From assembly GCA_032164245.1 (NCBI GenBank), contig JAVMKO010000020.1, forward strand, positions 12,614,706-12,678,705: DNA of 64,000 nt. Direction: 5' to 3'. Both the position numbers and the translations under genes were made by a program. The DNA is from Sternotherus odoratus (lineage: Eukaryota > Chordata > Testudines > Kinosternidae). Of the stretch, positions 47,711 through 59,803 are shown piece after piece; positions within the stretch are counted from its first letter, which is position 1; each line of letters opens with the position of its first letter. The notes beneath the pieces are model-generated. The model was not told the DNA's origin and did not search any database. It worked only from the letters and a program-made list of their open reading frames with translations.

Positions 47711-48436
47711 TTCTAGCCCAGGGGTGGGCAAATTTTTTGGCCTGAGGGCCACATTGGGGTTCAAAGTTGTGCGGAGGGCCGGGTAGGGAAGGCTGTGGCT
47801 TCCCAGCCTGACCCCGCCCCTATCTGACTCCCACCCACTTCCCACCCCCTGACTGCCTCCCTCAGAACCTCCGACTCATCCAACCCCCCCCCGTTCCTTG
47901 TCCCCTGATCATCCCCTCCAGAGACCCCCCACTCTAACTCCCCCCCCAGAACCCCACTCCCTATCTAAGCCCCCCTGCTCTTTGTTCCCTGACTGCCCTC
48001 TCCCGAGACCCACCAACCCTAACCACCATCCCCGGGACCCCACCCTTTATCTAAGCCCCCCTGTTCTTTGTTCCCTAACTGCCTCCTCCCAATCCCTCCC
48101 CCAATCCCCCCCCCCCCCCAGGACCCTACCACCTAAGCCCCCTCCCCCTTGCTTACCATGCTCAGCTATGTGCGGAGCCCCACAGCTGGCTGTGCTCAGC
48201 CCAGCCCCGACTCGAGAACACGGAGCCCCACGTCTTGCTGCGCTCGGCCCAGTGCTCCTGCCTGGGAGCACAGAGTCCTGCGGCTCTCAGTTCTCAGCCC
48301 GGCACCTGGCTCGGGAATGCAGGGCCCCGTGGCTCTCCATGCTCAGCCCGGCACCCTGGGCCAGGTGCCGGGCTGAGCACTGCGGGCCAGATAAAAATGG
48401 CCAGAGGGCTGCAGTTTGCCCACCCCTGTTCTAGCC
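47711..48436. repeat. 8-bp target site duplication TTCTAGCC
   Basis: TTCTAGCC lies at 47711-47718 and again at 48429-48436, immediately outside the inverted termini of the hAT element. Eight bases is the hAT signature. Confidence 0.92.
47719..48428. mobile_element. GC-rich non-autonomous hAT element, complete
   Basis: This 710-bp element begins CAGGGGTGGGCAAA and ends TTTGCCCACCCCTG, a perfect 14-bp inverted repeat flanked by a perfect 8-bp duplication. GGCC follows the left terminus closely and also occurs near the right one. The interior is strongly C-rich on the + strand. It contains repeated phrases such as CCCTGACTGCC, TCTTTGTTCCCT and ATCTAAGCCCCCCTG, consistent with an internal minisatellite. 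Downstream are AGCCCGGCACC repeats. There is no transposase; the long proline-rich frames inside it come from base composition. Confidence 0.92.
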
Positions 48437-51057
48437 AGACATCCTTTTATCCACATTCTACACACCCTGTTGAATGAAATCCAGTGACCTTTAAGCATAG
48501 ATTCTACTATACCAAATCAGTATACCCCCTTCATTGCTCAGTTTAATTATTCTAGTAATTCTTGCTCTAATTTGGGTTGATTCACCACCCACACAGGCCA
48601 CTGCATGTCCTTGGCTACTTTTAAGAACTACTTCATCACATTTTTTAACTGTTGCCTACACATATAGTGGAGAGTATGCAATATATATATATTGTGGATA
48701 ATTTATAGTGTATTGGTCAATGGCTGGTTGAGTTAAGGGTACAGCAGTCTTCATTTAACAACATGGGGCCCCTTCTTTACCAGAAAATCGTTTGCTAAAC
48801 TAAAACATTGGGTTAAGCCTTATACATAAGAGACGGCTGCATTCACAGGAAGACAGCCAAAGCAAAATAAAATGCTGAGTTTTTATTTATTTTTATATAT
48901 TGTTTCATCTTCAGTCAAATCTGACCTACATTCCTTGCACTTCATCACCTGTATCCTTTGAAAAAAAATTCTGCTTCAGTGCTATTTTTCTCTCTCTCAT
49001 TTTCTTGCGAAAGCTCTTCATCTTTAATACCCTGAGCATATTTTAGTCAACCTAGATCATGGATTAGGTATTACAACAACAGACGCAGCAAAGGGCCTGT
49101 AGTAACACTCTGTAGATGTTCAGACAAAGAGCTAGATTTCAAAGGCAAGAGTCTTCTGATCATCAGTGCTTGTGGAAGCTTTTTAAATACTATTTCTCAA
49201 TGTCATAAAATAAAAAGGGTTAGATTTCATAGTGATGCAGTATAATTGGAGATTGATTGAAGCAAGGACAGGTTTTGACATAGCACTGATAGGCTTTTTT
49301 AAAATGTTATAAAGAGCATTTTGTTTTCTTGGGGTTTTGTTTTTGTTTGTTTAAGCAATACATTAGTCAGGGCAGTACGGGCTGTGATATAGATTATTTG
49401 GCACCTGGTAGTGCAGCTTTATTTAATGGTCAGATGATTTTTATGTTACAACCTCGTGACTCATCCACATTTTCCAGGATTTTATTTTGGAGCTGGTTCC
49501 CATCACTCTGGGCAGCAGCAGCTGTGAAATGGTCCAAAGTTCATCCTGTGGGCACATCATCTAAGATTCTAAAAGGACAAACGCTAACCCCCCAAAATGC
49601 TACGATTATTTTGTAGTGACTGTTAATCTTTTAACTGCAGTGAAATGTTCTCGGTAAAACATAACCCCACAGCCAGCAAGAGTCTGATTCCCCCACACAC
49701 ATCAGCAAGGGACTCGTCATACATGGAAGTGATTGCAGGGCTCTTGATTTTTTTTCTGTTGGTTGCAGTAAAATGTTAATGAGATTTAAACACCATTAAA
49801 ATCAATGGGGCTATGCCTCTTTACGTCAATTGTGGATCTGGTCCTGAATAATATATATGCTGGGATTTTGTATTTATAATCACATGTTCAGGCGAATAAT
49901 GGTTCTTTAACATCCCATCAAGGCCAATGAATGCTCTGAATCCATCTTCAGTATATTGCTGGAGGCACAATCCCTGTTGTTTTGAATGGTGTTGACTTGG
50001 CATTGGAACAGTTCTTGTTGAAATTCTCAGTTGAGGCAGACAAAATTATAACTTGGCTAAAAGCCTAGTAGTCTGCTCTAGTGTGAATGCTTGATCCAAA
50101 TAGTAGTGAGCCAAGGATATGGAGGGCAGAAAGGGGGGTAGATAAAGGGTTAATGCCACGCATCCCTATTACGTGTTGTGTCTGTGGGTATGATTTTTCT
50201 GGTAGTTTTTTTAATCAATAGGATAATGTTTCAATCTCTTCCTGGAACAGAGAAGCATTGGATTTTGGAATGGTTCTAAGTCCTTTCTAGTGGTCTAGGT
50301 TTTAGGATGAGTTTGAATGATTACAGTTTGAGTGACTTGAAAATAGGATGTCAATAGAAGTGACTTTTTCTGGTTATTTGTATAGGGTGTTTTTTTCTCT
50401 CCTTTTATTACCCCTACCCCATTAATAGGTCATTTTTAAAAAATCTCCCATTCACATTATGGTTGGAGCCTTCAGATCAGTGCTGTTTTTGAGGCATTTC
50501 ATTTAAGCTCAAATGCAACTACTCACAATTTAACTCTTCACCAACCACCTACTGTTATTTTTAACAAGGTAGTTTTCCCCATCTGTGCAATAGGGCTAAT
50601 AAGTAGGGGACAGGGAGCCAAGAACGCCTGGCTTTTTCATACCTGTTTCTACAATAAATTTGTCTGTGGTATAGAACAAGTCAAACTCTCAGCTATATTA
50701 ATTTCTAGTGTGGTTTCATTGATGTCCATGGAGTCAGACTGCAACAAGCTAATCCATATGTACACCACAGCCCTCTCAGGTATATCTATAATTGTCCCTT
50801 TCCTTGTTGCTCCATGTCTAGTTTTATTTTATTAGGCTCAGGGGCATATTCTCCCTTCTCTCTGTGTAAAGCACTGAATATACTTATTGTTTATATGAAA
50901 AATTATTATTAGAATTTACTCAGATCTGTAGGGTTGATTGAATTTGATGACAGTCAACTCTTTACCTTTAAAGAGACACTAAGCCAAATTCTGCTCTCGG
51001 TCACCCACTGGTATAAATCCACAGTACATTAGAATTTGTGATAATCATAATGATACT
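48437..51057. other. Unassigned intronic sequence
   Basis: There is no gene. A (TA)n stretch lies near 48680-48692. A possible SINE core remnant (CCCATCTGTGCAATAGGGCT) is at 50578-50597. An old dispersed motif (ATTAAAATCAATGGGG) is near 49795. Confidence 0.5.
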
Positions 51058-51262
51058 TAGCTTTCATAGAGTGCTTTTCACTCAGAAATCTCAAAGCACT
51101 TTACAAAAAAATTGGAATTATCATTATTCTTACTGTACAGCATGAGAAACTTAGACGCACAGAGGTGAAGTCACTTGTCTAAGGTCAAACAGCAAGTCAC
51201 TGACAAAGCCAGTAATAGAACTCAGGACTCCTAACTACATTCTGCACCCTATGCACTGAGCT
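51058..51262 (-). mobile_element. CORE/MIR-like SINE, minus strand
   Basis: AAATCTCAAAGCACTTTACA, ATGAGAAACTTAGACGCACA, TCAAACAGCAAGTCACTGAC and AATAGAACTCAGGACTCCTA are the reverse complement of tail, core and tRNA-like head in order. Confidence 0.8.
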
Positions 51263-54200
51263 GCAGTGTCCACCAGTTTAATTGGGAGAGTAATTGGCTC
51301 ACTAACTCTCCAGTTAATTTCTTCTCTCCTTTTTGGATGTTTCATGTTATAGGAGTGCTGATTCTAGGAATCCATTTCAAGGTTCTCTGTGAATGGAAGA
51401 TATGATCATGTGTAATGAAATGTTGGCAAATGTATTTTTCCCTGCATTGTTGATTTGCAATACATACATAACAATAAAACCATTGCAACCTTGCAGAGAG
51501 CTTCAAGAGCTGATTGGAATATTTTTTGCTTAATGGAATTTGACTGAAATATGGTGGTTTGTCAACCCAAAGCATTTCATGGAGACATATAAGTATGTAT
51601 GAAGTTTTCATGAGAGAGGAGCGCTCTGTAGTCTGGTGATAGGCCTGGGATGTGTTCAGACTGAACATGGACAAATGTATGCATTTCTCTTTTTGTGAAA
51701 ATATTTGAAAGGTTTTGGTTTAATTCCCATGTGGAACAAAAAAAAAATGTTAATCTTCAAAAGTTGCAGCAAAATGGAATTGTCATCCCTTCGTCTGCTC
51801 TGAAAGCTGCCCTGCTTTTGATGGATTTTAGCAAGCCTGTTAATAGCATTTTGACATAGAGTTTATCATATTTAATATGGAAGAATACTAGAAAATAGAT
51901 TTGCCCAGCTAAAACTTTTTTTTTGAGTATCTGAGTCAGAAGATGGATTTCTTATTGGTGTCTCATGAAGGCCCTTACACCTTACATGCATTCAGCATCG
52001 CTCTCCAGCCTTCCAGCTGATCATAAACATCTTTCCATTCCACACAGCCTCATACACAAAATCTGTGGCAGTCTAGGAGAATAATCAGAGTCATAGCATT
52101 TAAGACTAAGAACTGCCTAGATCCAACCTATTTATTCTGAGATCTTGTGTTCGGCCAAATCCAGTTGTGAATCTGTCACCTGCACTGAGTTGTTAACCTG
52201 GTAAAAAGATAATTCAGGTCCACAAAAGCATGTTGTTCCATGGTCTATCTTGGGAATCAAGGAATCCTGGATCTGGTTCTATTGAATATCATTCTCCAGT
52301 GGAAGCTCCTGTTCTTTTTGGTGGGAAATGGAGGGACTTGGCCAACCTGCCTGTCATTTGGCAGTGCATCACATTTTGAGAAAATGCCATGATGAGAGCA
52401 CTCAGTTACGGATGTGGAAGCTACAGGAGTACCAGTGATGTTTTGTCTTGGGTAGAGCTTGCTCCTCACTGCATCAAAGGGACTACTCTATGCAACACCT
52501 ATCCCCTAGCAGAAAATAATGGGTGTGTCTGTCTTTTCAGTTAGTCATATCACTCCTTAGGTCAACTAAAGTCTGTCACTACAGGGTAGAGGGACAGCCT
52601 TCATTGCAGCACAGAATTGTGCCACGTTTGCAGGAGTAACTTGTTTAGCTGACAGCAGTAGTGGGCTGTTACCTGTCATTTGAATCAGATGGTTCTCAGG
52701 GTACGCAGGACAGTGACTCACCTTGTTACCCAAACCCTGTTTTGCATCAGCACCGCACCTAAACCTGTGTCTGATGAAACAGTACACAGTTAAAACATTT
52801 TGCCAAAATCCAGACTGACCAAGACCGGCTTTCCTGACAAGATTTTCTTTGCTTTGCCAAGGTCTCTCCGACAAGCTTTTGTCTACACTATTTTCTTTGG
52901 CTCTGTCTTTTTGCACATGCTTGTGGTAGCAGATGCAACTTCACTGAAACCATGTACAAATTGGTGATAATAGTTAGCCAAGTGTTTAAAAGAGAAGGAG
53001 GCAACTATGTTACAAGCATGTTGTAATTATGACCCCCGGCCAACCTGAAGTGGGAAGAATCTGAGACTATAACTCAGAATCACTTCTGTGGCTGCCACTA
53101 GACTACTAGGCTAAACTAGATTATTCATGGCACTTTGTTCCCATACTCTGTCAAATTCAGGGGATTGTGGTATCTCTGCTCACCACAGATATCTGGTACA
53201 ATGGTATTTATCAGTTCTCCTATTCTTGGATCCTCAGGGCTATTTCCTACTGGCTTTTTTCCTGCTTTTGTACATTACTACTGCAGCTACTGGATACATA
53301 TTAGTCTGTACAAATAGGTCCTTCATTTGAAACATTTGTGTAGGTTTCCTCCTGAGATATAGATAGATAGATAGATCCTGGAGTCTGTGCAAGCAAATGA
53401 ATGTTACACTCATGGTTCCTTGCAGTAGAGAGCACATTTCTACTTCTGAGTTTTGATTTACACTAAGCAAGTCAGTACACAAAGGAGCTGTAAAGGTCAC
53501 AAAACAGAAATGCTGAAGCAAAACACAGTCCTGCTTAATGGGATTGCTAAAATGAGAGGGAGAACCTCGTGGTTCCAATCTGACTAGGTAGCTCCTTTTA
53601 TGGCTGTATGGATTCAATTTTTTCTGGTCTTGCATTGACCTATATGTATCTGTTTGATGTTACTATTTTTGTAAGTGTTCTTAATTCATAAGAAGATGTC
53701 ATTTAGTCCTGAAAGGTTATAAGTAAAAATAAGCTATAGGAAATTGTGTGAAGTAATCCTACAAGGATTTATGAAAGATGTCTGTGTGCGCACTTGACAG
53801 GGAAGCCCTGCTTAGGACATTATCTAGAGCTGTTCTTCTGTTCAGCGACATGTAGAGACAGGGGAGTTGTTAATTACAATTGTGGTAGCACCTAGAGAGG
53901 CCTCAGCCCCAGTATGCCTGTGGCTCTGTCCCTGAAAGCTGAGGTTTAGATCTTCAGGACATGTGGCAACTTTACATTTCCTGCTGACATTTAACACTTT
54001 AACTGTGTTTCTGAATTTGCAAAGAGCATCTAGCCCTCTTGGCCGTGGAACTATGTTAATATCCCTTTGGATGGCTTTTTGGTGTGTTTTGAACACCTGC
54101 ACTTCAGTACTGAAAGCATAAACAGACCTCTGCCACTTGAGTTAAAGGATTAAACCCATTAGCTGGTAGAAGCAGCAGTGTTATCCTCCAAGCACCCCCT

Positions 54201-54485
54201 GCACAAACATGCTATACTGCCACATGAGTGACACTGCATGATTGCTTCTCTTGCTGCTGGAGCTCAACCACATCATTGAGATGATTTTTTGGGAGGGGTG
54301 GCTGTTCTTTCAGCTTATCTTCTGGTTAATTGATGAAGTGGCATTGACTGGGGAAATATTTGCCTGAGTCATATCAGTCAGGGAAGATAAGGCCTTTGTG
54401 AAAGAAACAAGGTTACAAAGGTGGGTGAGTTTGAGGTGGAGGACTAATGCTTACATGTAGACAGTGTTTTATGTCTGCATAATAG
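51263..54485. other. Unassigned intronic sequence
   Basis: There is no gene. A short (ATAG)n run lies at 53357-53376. Minus-strand frames at 52566-52916 and 53240-53635 have no recognised domains. Confidence 0.5.
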
Positions 54486-54612
54486 TTCTCACACTCCCAT
54501 TTTATGGATAGGGAAACTGAGGCATAGAGGATAAAGCTACAGACAGAGTCTGTCTCCAAGCAGGGCTTAGAACTTGGAGATTCCTTGTTTGGTGTCAAGA
54601 ATATACTATACT
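54486..54612 (-). mobile_element. CORE/MIR-like SINE fragment, minus strand
   Basis: CCCATTTTATGGATAGGGAA and ACTGAGGCATAGAGGATAAA are the reverse complement of the SINE core. GGGCTTAGAACTTGGAGATT may be the degenerate head. Confidence 0.7.
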
Positions 54613-55515
54613 GTCTCAGTGAGAACAATGGATGAAAGGGGGTCCATGCGTAACGGAAGGAGAGTGAGAGCGGCAACAAACTTATTTGAGTCTGTTCTAG
54701 GCTAAGGGCAGGCTCTGGTAAAGGATTGATACCAAAACAGAGCAACACCATAATCTGAGGGCACATTTCATGCAGTAAGTCAGGCTGCTGCATTCACAGT
54801 TTTTTATCCTCTCCCATTGGTGCCCATTTTGCTAAATTGCACGGTGGTTGCAGGAACAGTTGGTTTACTTACAGTTGTGACAAGGCCTCTCATTTGGAAG
54901 GAGGGGAGTGAGAGTGAAGATGCAAGATGTCCTTGGGGAAGGGCATTTCCATATCCATAGCATTTTGCTTCAGGTTTGAAGGTCAGAGGTTGGCAGATGC
55001 CCTGACAAAGTGTAACTTGTGCATTCCTAGTCACTCGAGCTTCTTGGTCTGTTTGTTCTTCCCCTTCCCCTCATCTCGTGTTTTTTGGGACTCTACTGTG
55101 CTGTTTAGTCCTCATGCTACTAGAGGCTCCTTTCTCACAGCTTAATCTTTTGCAACTTCTCTCCCATCCCTTTCTCCCTTTATTTATCGACAATGCTGCA
55201 AATGTGTGGCCCGTTCTCCAGCCACCTTCTCCCTTTAATACACTTTAATATAGGTGACGGTATCATACCCCCTTGTTTCAACTACTCCCACTAGTATCTG
55301 TTCATCTCTCTTTCTAATGGACCCATTTCCAAGAGTGTCTGACATCATTGCCTGAATCTCTTGTCGTCATTCCAAACTCAGTGGGCTGCAAGGGTACATA
55401 GTACTTTACGGTTCTGATACAGAAGGCATAACCGATGTGCATGTCACAATGGAACCTAAATAAATTAGTGTGCTCTAAAGATTTTGGAAGCTGTGTTTTC
55501 TTTGAGGTCACTTGG
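54613..55515. other. Unassigned intronic sequence
   Basis: No gene or confident repeat was recognised. Confidence 0.5.
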
Positions 55516-55772
55516 GGGCATGTCTACACTGCAATTAAAATCCCATGGCCCGGCCTGTGCCACTTGACTTGCTCCTGGGTCTTGGGTTAAGGGGCTGCTT
55601 AATTGCAGTGTAGATGTTTTGGTTCCACTTGCAGCCTCAGCTCTGGGAAGCCCCCACCTGTCAGGGTCCTAGAGCCCAGGGTCCAGTCTAAGCCAGAATG
55701 TCTACACCACAATTGAACAGCTTTTTAGCCTGAGCCTAGCTACGAGTTTTTAATTGCAGTGTAGACATACCC
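55516..55772. mobile_element. Fold-back hAT-like MITE
   Basis: The ends GGCATGTCTACACTGCAATT and AATTGCAGTGTAGACATACC are inverted repeats of about 25 bp. Two inner copies of the same terminus occur in alternating orientation: AATTGCAGTGTAGATG near 55602 and GAATGTCTACACCACAATTG near 55695. The inner parts CTAGAGCCCAGGGTCCAG and CCTCAGCTCTGGGAAGCC are partly complementary, so the whole 257 bp can fold back. It has no coding capacity. Confidence 0.8.
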
Positions 55773-56079
55773 TGGGTGTTCCATTTGGAGCAGCTGCAAA
55801 ATTGGGCTTTTAAGATACAGGCTTATCTTGGGGGGATAGTATCACACATTTTTATATGTGAATTTCCTTTGCAGAAAAAGCGTAGGATTCTTAATGTCAC
55901 AGCACCTAATGCTATCTCACAGCAGCCAAACATATACTGCAATTTCCTGTTGAGCTACTAGAGGGGAAATTGCTGGGATTTCTGTGTCTGCTACAAAACC
56001 GCTGCTCAGTACAGATCAGGGTAACTAGAAGAGAACATGCACACAGGAAACATTATGTAATATTTAAAGAACCCTTGGA
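55773..56079. other. Unassigned intronic sequence
   Basis: No feature was recognised. Confidence 0.5.
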
Positions 56080-56240
56080 ACTTCCTGGTTCTGTTCCCAT
56101 CTCCATCGGAGATACGCTGTGTGGCCTTGGACATGCCACTCAGTTGGTCTGTATGTTTCAGTTTTCCCATCTGTAAAATGGGGATTGTAATACTTCCCTT
56201 AATACGTCAGAGGTTTATGTAATAATAATAGCACTTGCCA
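56080..56240 (+). mobile_element. CORE/MIR-like SINE
   Basis: TGGTTCTGTTCCCATCTCCA, CTGTGTGGCCTTGGACATGC and CCCATCTGTAAAATGGGGAT mark the head and core. A degenerate tail follows, ending in a TAATAATA run. Confidence 0.78.
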
Positions 56241-59200
56241 ATTACTTTCCTTGGTGGAACATTCTTTTGCTGTCAAACCTAGTGGTGAAAAGAATTTTTC
56301 ATTTATATGTAATACTCTACCCTGCTGTCTCTTTACAGAATTACTGATTTTTTTATGCATGCCAATGGGTCAGAACCATATAGGACAAACTAGAATAATC
56401 ATCAATAAGAGTGTGTATTGGAAAATACTGCCAGTAAATATCCATTTATTTGTATCAGAAATATTGTGGCCTTTCCCACCTGTCTGACAGATTTAATTCT
56501 GATCAGTGTTTCTGAGTGAAAAATAGTGATTTCCCCCCCCCCATTTAGTCCAATAAATTTTAAGTGTAGAAATTTGATAAGGTCAAAGAGATAAATTTAA
56601 AGAACAACAGAAGACTTTCTCTGTAGAATCTTGTTTCTGCTCCAGCACTTTGTCAGCTCCAAGAAAGATGTTTTAAGTATTCAGAGCAACTGTTTCCTCC
56701 ATTGGGGTACTCTGCCATTATTCAATGAGGTTGCAACAGGTCAGCAGATGTCTCTACCAGGAAGTGATAAGTCCCCCCGCTGGGGACTTAGACTGTAATG
56801 CATCCACTTTTCTCCAAGGCTCTGGACAGATTGAACAATAGAATTTGTAGCATTCACAGGTAGCTTCTCAGGAGGTGGGTAACTCGGGATATTTCTTGTA
56901 TATTGTTTAGAGAGGTCTTCATTACTGATGTGACTGAAGTTTTCCTTTTGGTTTGGATCAGGATTTTAAAGCTGGCTAGTCATTTGGACACTCGTCCATT
57001 TAAATTTATTTGTTTAGGGTAAAATCTTGGCTCCATTGCAATGTCAAAACTCACATTTGACTTCAGTGGAGTTAGGATTTCACCTACAGAGCCTGATTCT
57101 AAAATGTGTCAAGTACCTTCTCCCTTCATTGAATTCAAATGGATTTGAAGGTGCTCAGCACTTTGTAGGATTAGACCTGTAACTTCTCTCTTCTAAAGAG
57201 AACCCTGCTTCTGATAATATCAAGATTCATCTGGTTTCAGATTATGGAATTTACCTTCCTGTTTAGGGGCAGAATTAACATGCTGTATTTTAGTAAACTA
57301 AAGCAGCGGTATCTCTATCCAAGGTGATCAATCTATTATTTAATTCATTGTGTTCAATTAAGGAATACCAGGCGCATCCTGACCCATATTAACTTTTGTG
57401 ATTCCTAATGCAAAAGAAGAAGGGAAAATCAAAATACATTACCTTCTAAAATGAACATTGTTACTATACAGTGAGCTCCCACTGTAACTGGAATCCCATT
57501 TTCTGAATTTCAGTGCATTGAAACACCTAGGGATATTGAGCCAAATTCTGCTTTCAGTTACACCATCATTAGTCCGCCGTCACTTTGTCATAGCTAGCAA
57601 AGCTACAACTGAGGGAAATCTGTTGCTTTTGTTCTGCATCACTACATCAGATTTCCAATATAAAATGATATGCCATGATATCGAATCTTCCTAAAAAAGG
57701 AGAGTGAAAGACACTCAACAAAATATAACAAAAACAATATGTGAGCATGTTAAAGCAGCGTGATCCAATTCCTAAATTGTAAAAGAAATCAATGTTAACA
57801 AACCATGCACAAAACCAAGGAGGTAACCGGTCTTGAGCTTCACCTAACAGGAGGTAATAGGTTTGCTCTGGTGTGTTAAAGATGAGAAGGCACTAGAGTC
57901 ACAGGTTTTCAAAGAGAGTGGCAACTGAGATCAGCAAGGGCAGAACTGTTTACCGTCTTTTGGGAAAGCATCCAGATGGTCCCTTGGATAGGCTGGTAAT
58001 TAACTTCTGTAAAAGTTAATACTAAAAACTTGAAGCACATCAGCAGGACATTGGGCAGATAGCATGGTGTGATCTTGTTTTCTGAAGGTCTTTGAGCAGG
58101 CAGGCTTTCATGTCCTTCAGTAATAACAATCTAAGTGTGTTTACTCGATGTTGGCCCTAAAACAAAGTGTGTTCTAATAATACAACCAAATGGTCCCAAG
58201 TATAGAAACCTGCAACTTTCAAATTTATCAGCGATGCAGTGTCACTTCTGGAGCATTTGGGGCTGAGAGACTGCTGCAGAAAACTGGTTAAGATGCAGCT
58301 TAACTTACAAAAATCATCTCATTCTATTTGTGTCTCTCACTTCTGAAGTGAGAACCATCATCATTTTCTGCCTCACTGCAGAGAGATGGAGAATAGTAAT
58401 AATAATAATTAATCATAAAGAACTTTCTTGAAAGGAGAGAGGTTTCTTCCCTTACAAACCAATGGCTCTTTACAATTACAGTGGTTTGGAGGATTTCTGT
58501 TAATCTTGGAAAAAATCATTTAAATTCTCCAATGTGGGAAAGCAAAGCAAGGACAATGTGGCAGATAACTCTGTGCTCTGAAACTTTCCCCCTGAATGGG
58601 CTCAGCTGCTTTCTACTGCAGACACATTTGTCATGTGAGGTTGAACTGCATTTTTTTTTTAAACTGCACACCTTATGCTTGTCTCGAGTATAGGAAGGGT
58701 TTCCTGTGGTCCCATTCTGCAGATGCAATATGGTTGTATTTGGCTAGTAAACAATCAAGAGTAAGCTTAATAAAAATAAAGGCAAAACTAAAACATTGTA
58801 CCATTCCAGGTTTAGAGGTGTTTCCCCCCTCCAAACATAAATTCCTGCCTATTTAAATTACAAAGGAAATGTTGTAGGAAAAACACTGAGTTATTCTAAC
58901 AGCAAATCTGATGCTCAGTTGCACTTAGTATGCATTTGGACACATATCCTAAATGTAACTCACTTGTTAACCAATAATTGTATTTCTTCAGCTGTAGGTG
59001 CCTGAGTTCAAATACTTATTGCCAGCATGCATAGGAGAAAGAAAGATTCATTAGTGGATCTTAATGATGTTTCCATTAGTAAGATCTTACCTGCAGTAAT
59101 CTATAAGCAAAAATGGTAATACTTGAAGATTATTGTTTTCCAAAGTAGTATTGTATCAGGCATTGTAACAGTTAAGCCATAACTCTGAGAATAATACATA

Positions 59201-59611
59201 GATAGTCCCTTGTGCTATTATACTCACTGCAGAAGTATTGAAGTTGCTGCTGTAATCAAGAATAGGGGCCCACACAAACAACCAAAAGGAAGTAATTTAT
59301 CGCCTATGGTCCCAGTACATTTATCATGATGCTACAGAGTGCTAGAGTTAACAATCCAGTTTCTAAACTGCAGGTATATGTAGGTCAACCATGTGAATAA
59401 ATATCACTTGTTAATGAACTTGTGGGCTTCATAGGAAAAAATCAGAAAGATTGCTAGGATTTTAAGAAACCAGCGGAATCGAATAAACATGTGAATTAAA
59501 TAGTGTAAGATTTTCATACCCTTGTGCTGAGAAAACCAAATACATTGAAAGACAAATGTTGACAAGAGTGCAAGCCTGCTTCTACTGAGAACAATAGCAA
59601 AATGAGGCACT
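56241..59611. other. Unassigned intronic sequence
   Basis: There is no gene. Old dispersed motifs occur at 57030-57085 (TTGACTTCAGTGGAGTTAGG) and in the adjoining sequence to about 57180. A TAA repeat lies at 58396-58410. Confidence 0.5.
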
Positions 59612-59803
59612 GTTCTCCAAGGGTTAGGACGCTGGACTTGGACTCGGGAGACTTGAGTTCAACTTTGGGCCCTACCACTAGTCTTCTGGGCAATTAACGT
59701 AACTGTTCTATGCCTCAGGTTCCCCAGCTGCAACATGGGGATAATGTCATTCACCTCCTTTGTAGAGTGCTCTGTATAGGTAATAGTAGTATTATTAAAA
59801 CTC
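59612..59803 (+). mobile_element. CORE/MIR-like SINE
   Basis: The tRNA-like head GGTTAGGACGCTGGACTTGG is followed by ACTCGGGAGACTTGAGTTCA. The core includes TTCTGGGCAATTAACGTAAC and GCCTCAGGTTCCCCAGCTGC. The tail ends in ATAGTAGTATTATTA. Confidence 0.8.

Noticed and set aside
47898..48434. A 178-codon proline-rich protein
   Set aside because: It lies entirely inside the C-rich hAT element and arises from its base composition and internal repeats.
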